Positions 62,167-64,000 of a DNA stretch of 64,000 nucleotides are shown here, piece by piece. This DNA comes from DATLFA01 sp035525225. Lineage in GTDB: Bacteria; Actinomycetota; Acidimicrobiia; Acidimicrobiales; WLNW01. The stretch covers positions 1 through 64,000 of the forward strand of contig DATLFA010000034.1 in NCBI GenBank assembly GCA_035525225.1. Direction: 5' to 3'. A program made the position numbers and the translations under genes. Position 1 is the stretch's first letter; every line of letters starts with the position of its first letter. The notes beneath the pieces are model-generated. The model was not told the origin of the DNA. It made no database searches and was given only the letters and a program-made list of their open reading frames with translations.

Positions 62167-63360
62167 TCAGCGCGCGGCCACGACACGCACGGGCAGATCG
62201 ATGGGCCCGTTCGCGAAGAACACCGGCGTCTTGCGCGGTACCCATCCGGCGTCGGTCGTGACCTCGGCGACCCGATCGAGGAACGTTTCGAGCAACAGCT
62301 GTCCTTCGAGGCGGGCCAAGCTGGCACCGGGACACACGTGCGGCCCCGCGCCGAAGGCAACGTGCTCGCGCCAGTTCGGCCGAGTGAGATCGAACCGGTC
62401 GGGATCTTCGTAGGCGGCCTCGTCGCGATTGGCCGAGGCCAGCCCGAACACGACCTTTTCGCCGGGACACATCCGCGGACCGAAGACCGTCGCCTCTTGT
62501 TCGACGTTGCGTATCAACATCGGGAACGGGGGATCGATCCGTAGCGATTCTTCGACCGCCCGTTCGACCAACGACCGATCGCGTTGGAGCTGCTCGAAGA
62601 GTGCACGATCGGTAGCGACACGGGCGAGCAGATTGCCCAAGAGCTGCCGCGTGGTCTCGTTGCCGGCGAGGATGATGAACGCGAGTTGGGTGCGCACTTC
62701 GACGGGGCTGAGTCGACGATCGTCGATGTCGGCGTCCATGAGTCGCGTCACCAGGTCGTCGGGCGGGTCTTCGCTGGCTGCACGCGAGGCGATGAGGTCG
62801 TCGATGTAGCCGGCGAATTCGGGATGGGCGCCGGCCAGTCCTTCGCCCCGCTCGTTGCGATGCAGCGCCGGGTAGGTGCCGGAGACGATCTCGTCGCTCC
62901 AGCGGCGGAATTGTGCCCAGTCGTTTCGCGGCACCCCGGTGAACTGCGCGATGACGTTGATCGGTATCGGCGCGGTGAGTTCGGCGACGAGTTCACCGTG
63001 TCCGCGGCGCACGATCGGCTCCATGTATTCCTCGCACAGCTCGCGTACGAACGGCTCGAGCCGCACCGAACGGTGATGCGCGACGGCGCCGTTGATGACA
63101 CGGCGGATACGGCCATGGCGCGCGCCCGCGATCTCGCTGATGAACTTCTGTTCTTCGGGCACGACGACGCCGGGGGCACGAAAGCTGGCGACGAAGGTGT
63201 CGACCAGCTTGCTCGCGGTGACGACGTCTTCGAGCCGAGCCAGGTACCAGCCCATGGGGATGCGCGCGACCGGGCATTGTGCCCGCATCTCGGCGAACAG
63301 TTCGTGGGGCACCGATTCGCCCGAGGTGTACGGGTCGAAGTCGACGATGTCCGTGCTCAT
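62167..63360 (-). CDS. Cytochrome P450
   Basis: 397 residues from ATG 63360, which overlaps the stop of the upstream amidohydrolase gene (ATGA). Hallmarks are the I-helix ILAGNETTRQLLGN, K-helix EESLR, and heme loop FGAGPHVCPGASLARLEG with the axial Cys. It is about as long as the P450 at 31644 but clearly different in sequence. The redox partner is not encoded nearby. It probably hydroxylates a substrate of the adjacent amidohydrolase module. Confidence 0.95.
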   Translation of the reverse strand: MSTDIVDFDPYTSGESVPHELFAEMRAQCPVARIPMGWYLARLEDVVTASKLVDTFVASFRAPGVVVPEEQKFISEIAGARHGRIRRVINGAVAHHRSVRLEPFVRELCEEYMEPIVRRGHGELVAELTAPIPINVIAQFTGVPRNDWAQFRRWSDEIVSGTYPALHRNERGEGLAGAHPEFAGYIDDLIASRAASEDPPDDLVTRLMDADIDDRRLSPVEVRTQLAFIILAGNETTRQLLGNLLARVATDRALFEQLQRDRSLVERAVEESLRIDPPFPMLIRNVEQEATVFGPRMCPGEKVVFGLASANRDEAAYEDPDRFDLTRPNWREHVAFGAGPHVCPGASLARLEGQLLLETFLDRVAEVTTDAGWVPRKTPVFFANGPIDLPVRVVAAR

Positions 63361-64000
63361 CCGAGCAGCCGTTTGCCGTAGAGGGCGAGTGCGTTGTCGC
63401 GCAGCAGACGTTGCTTCGCGCCGGCGTCGACGTCATCGCGATTGCGCACCAAGTCGACCGCGCCGGGGAAGGTGCAATCGACGTGGGGGTAGTCCGAGGC
63501 GAACACCACCGCGCCGGGTCCGACGAAGTCGATCGCCGCGCCGAGGCACGCTTCGTCGGGTTCGCACGACCAGAAGATGCGTTCTTCGGCGGCATAGCGG
63601 GCGATGAGCTTGGAAGGTTTCTCGGAGATGAACGGCGACGCGTAGGGCGCGAGTTCGTGGTGCTCGTCGAGCCGGTCGACCCACCAGGGAAGCCAACCCA
63701 CGCCCGCTTCGAGCAGCGCGACGCGCAGACGATCGAAGCGTTCGAGGACACCGCCGCAGACGAGGTCCATCGTCGCCATCTGGATGGAGAGCGGGAACGC
63801 CACCGCGTGGCGCCGGGAGTGGGTCTGGTAGCGCTGCGAGAGGAAGTCGCCGACGGCGCCGGTGCCGTGCACCAACAGCGGCACGTCGAGGTCTTGCAGC
63901 AATTGGTAGAGCTCGAAGAAGCGCGGATCGTCGAGGGAGTAGTGGTCGGTGCAGGGGTTGAGTACGACGCCGACTGCATCGCGCGCCTCCACGGCGCGCT
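63357..64000 (-). CDS. Amidohydrolase-2 family protein (paralogue 3), C-terminal part
   Basis: About 214 residues are visible; the start lies beyond the right edge. The C-terminal half of the family is recognisable: VPLLVHGTGAVGDF (metal His), LEAGVGWLPWWVDRLDEHHE and VVFASDYPHVDCTFPGA (metal Asp). The GTG at 63992 inside the window is unlikely to be the real start because the frame remains open to the edge. Its stop overlaps the P450 start, so the two form one transcript. Confidence 0.87.
   Translation of the reverse strand, partial: RAVEARDAVGVVLNPCTDHYSLDDPRFFELYQLLQDLDVPLLVHGTGAVGDFLSQRYQTHSRRHAVAFPLSIQMATMDLVCGGVLERFDRLRVALLEAGVGWLPWWVDRLDEHHELAPYASPFISEKPSKLIARYAAEERIFWSCEPDEACLGAAIDFVGPGAVVFASDYPHVDCTFPGAVDLVRNRDDVDAGAKQRLLRDNALALYGKRLLG

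Noticed and set aside
1..64000. tRNA, rRNA, CRISPR, insertion sequence or prophage
   Set aside because: None was recognised on either strand by reading; a tool-based scan could still reveal a divergent tRNA.

Overview
The window is GC-rich DNA with densely packed genes, many GTG starts and one TTG start, Tat- or lipobox-type secreted proteins, luciferase-like (LLM) oxidoreductases, several acyl-CoA catabolic families, an Ltp2-like thiolase with a DUF35 partner, and an AfsR/COG3903-type ATPase regulator. This points to a high-GC actinobacterium. An Acidimicrobiia-like or other free-living lipid-degrading lineage is my inference; there is no rRNA or marker gene to prove it. Several small frameshifted or eroded genes could be real decay or assembly errors in a metagenomic contig.

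Region 1 (1-5 kb) concerns the cell surface. It holds the 5' end of an FkbM-type methyltransferase, a 57-residue membrane protein, an acyl carrier protein, and divergent from it an MBOAT O-acyltransferase coupled to two SGNH-fold proteins, the first of which is frameshifted. Carrier protein, MBOAT and SGNH protein together recall Dlt/Alg-type acyl transfer to surface glycans. Region 2 (5-16 kb) is mixed: an FAD oxidoreductase, an OsmC-like protein with a terminator hairpin, a large winged-helix/ATPase/TPR regulator, a mycothiol-isomerase/DinB-like protein, an MMPL transporter, a blue-copper protein, a MarR regulator and an orphan oligopeptide-type binding lipoprotein, with gene remnants in the gaps.

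Region 3 (16.5-24.6 kb) is a complete high-affinity potassium uptake locus, kdpF-A-B-C-D-E, headed by a 63-residue membrane protein and possibly a 39-codon leader frame. It ends in a perfect 25-bp inverted repeat shared with the convergent MFS gene.

Region 4 (24.7-64 kb) is a catabolic and redox island with no recognisable transcription regulator. It has two cytochromes P450, three LLM oxidoreductases, three SDR or alpha-hydroxyacid dehydrogenases, two paralogous acyl-CoA synthetases, two double-length family III CoA-transferases, three amidohydrolase-2 proteins, an Ltp2/DUF35 aldolase-like pair, a molybdopterin hydroxylase large subunit without its partner subunits, a TauD dioxygenase, a cyclase/formamidase-like hydrolase, two MFS exporters and several proteins of unknown role. 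Two stretches (about 37-48 kb and 55-64 kb) repeat the same set: synthetase, double CoA-transferase, amidohydrolase and oxidoreductase. This suggests parallel routes for activating and breaking down carboxylic acids, plausibly steroid-, terpenoid- or aromatic-like; the substrate cannot be read from sequence.

Five of the convergent gene junctions carry hairpins. Two of these (36.2 and 56.4 kb) are copies of one sequence family, and the kdpE one shares their GTTCT/AGAAC feet. No tRNA, rRNA, CRISPR array, insertion sequence or prophage gene was seen.
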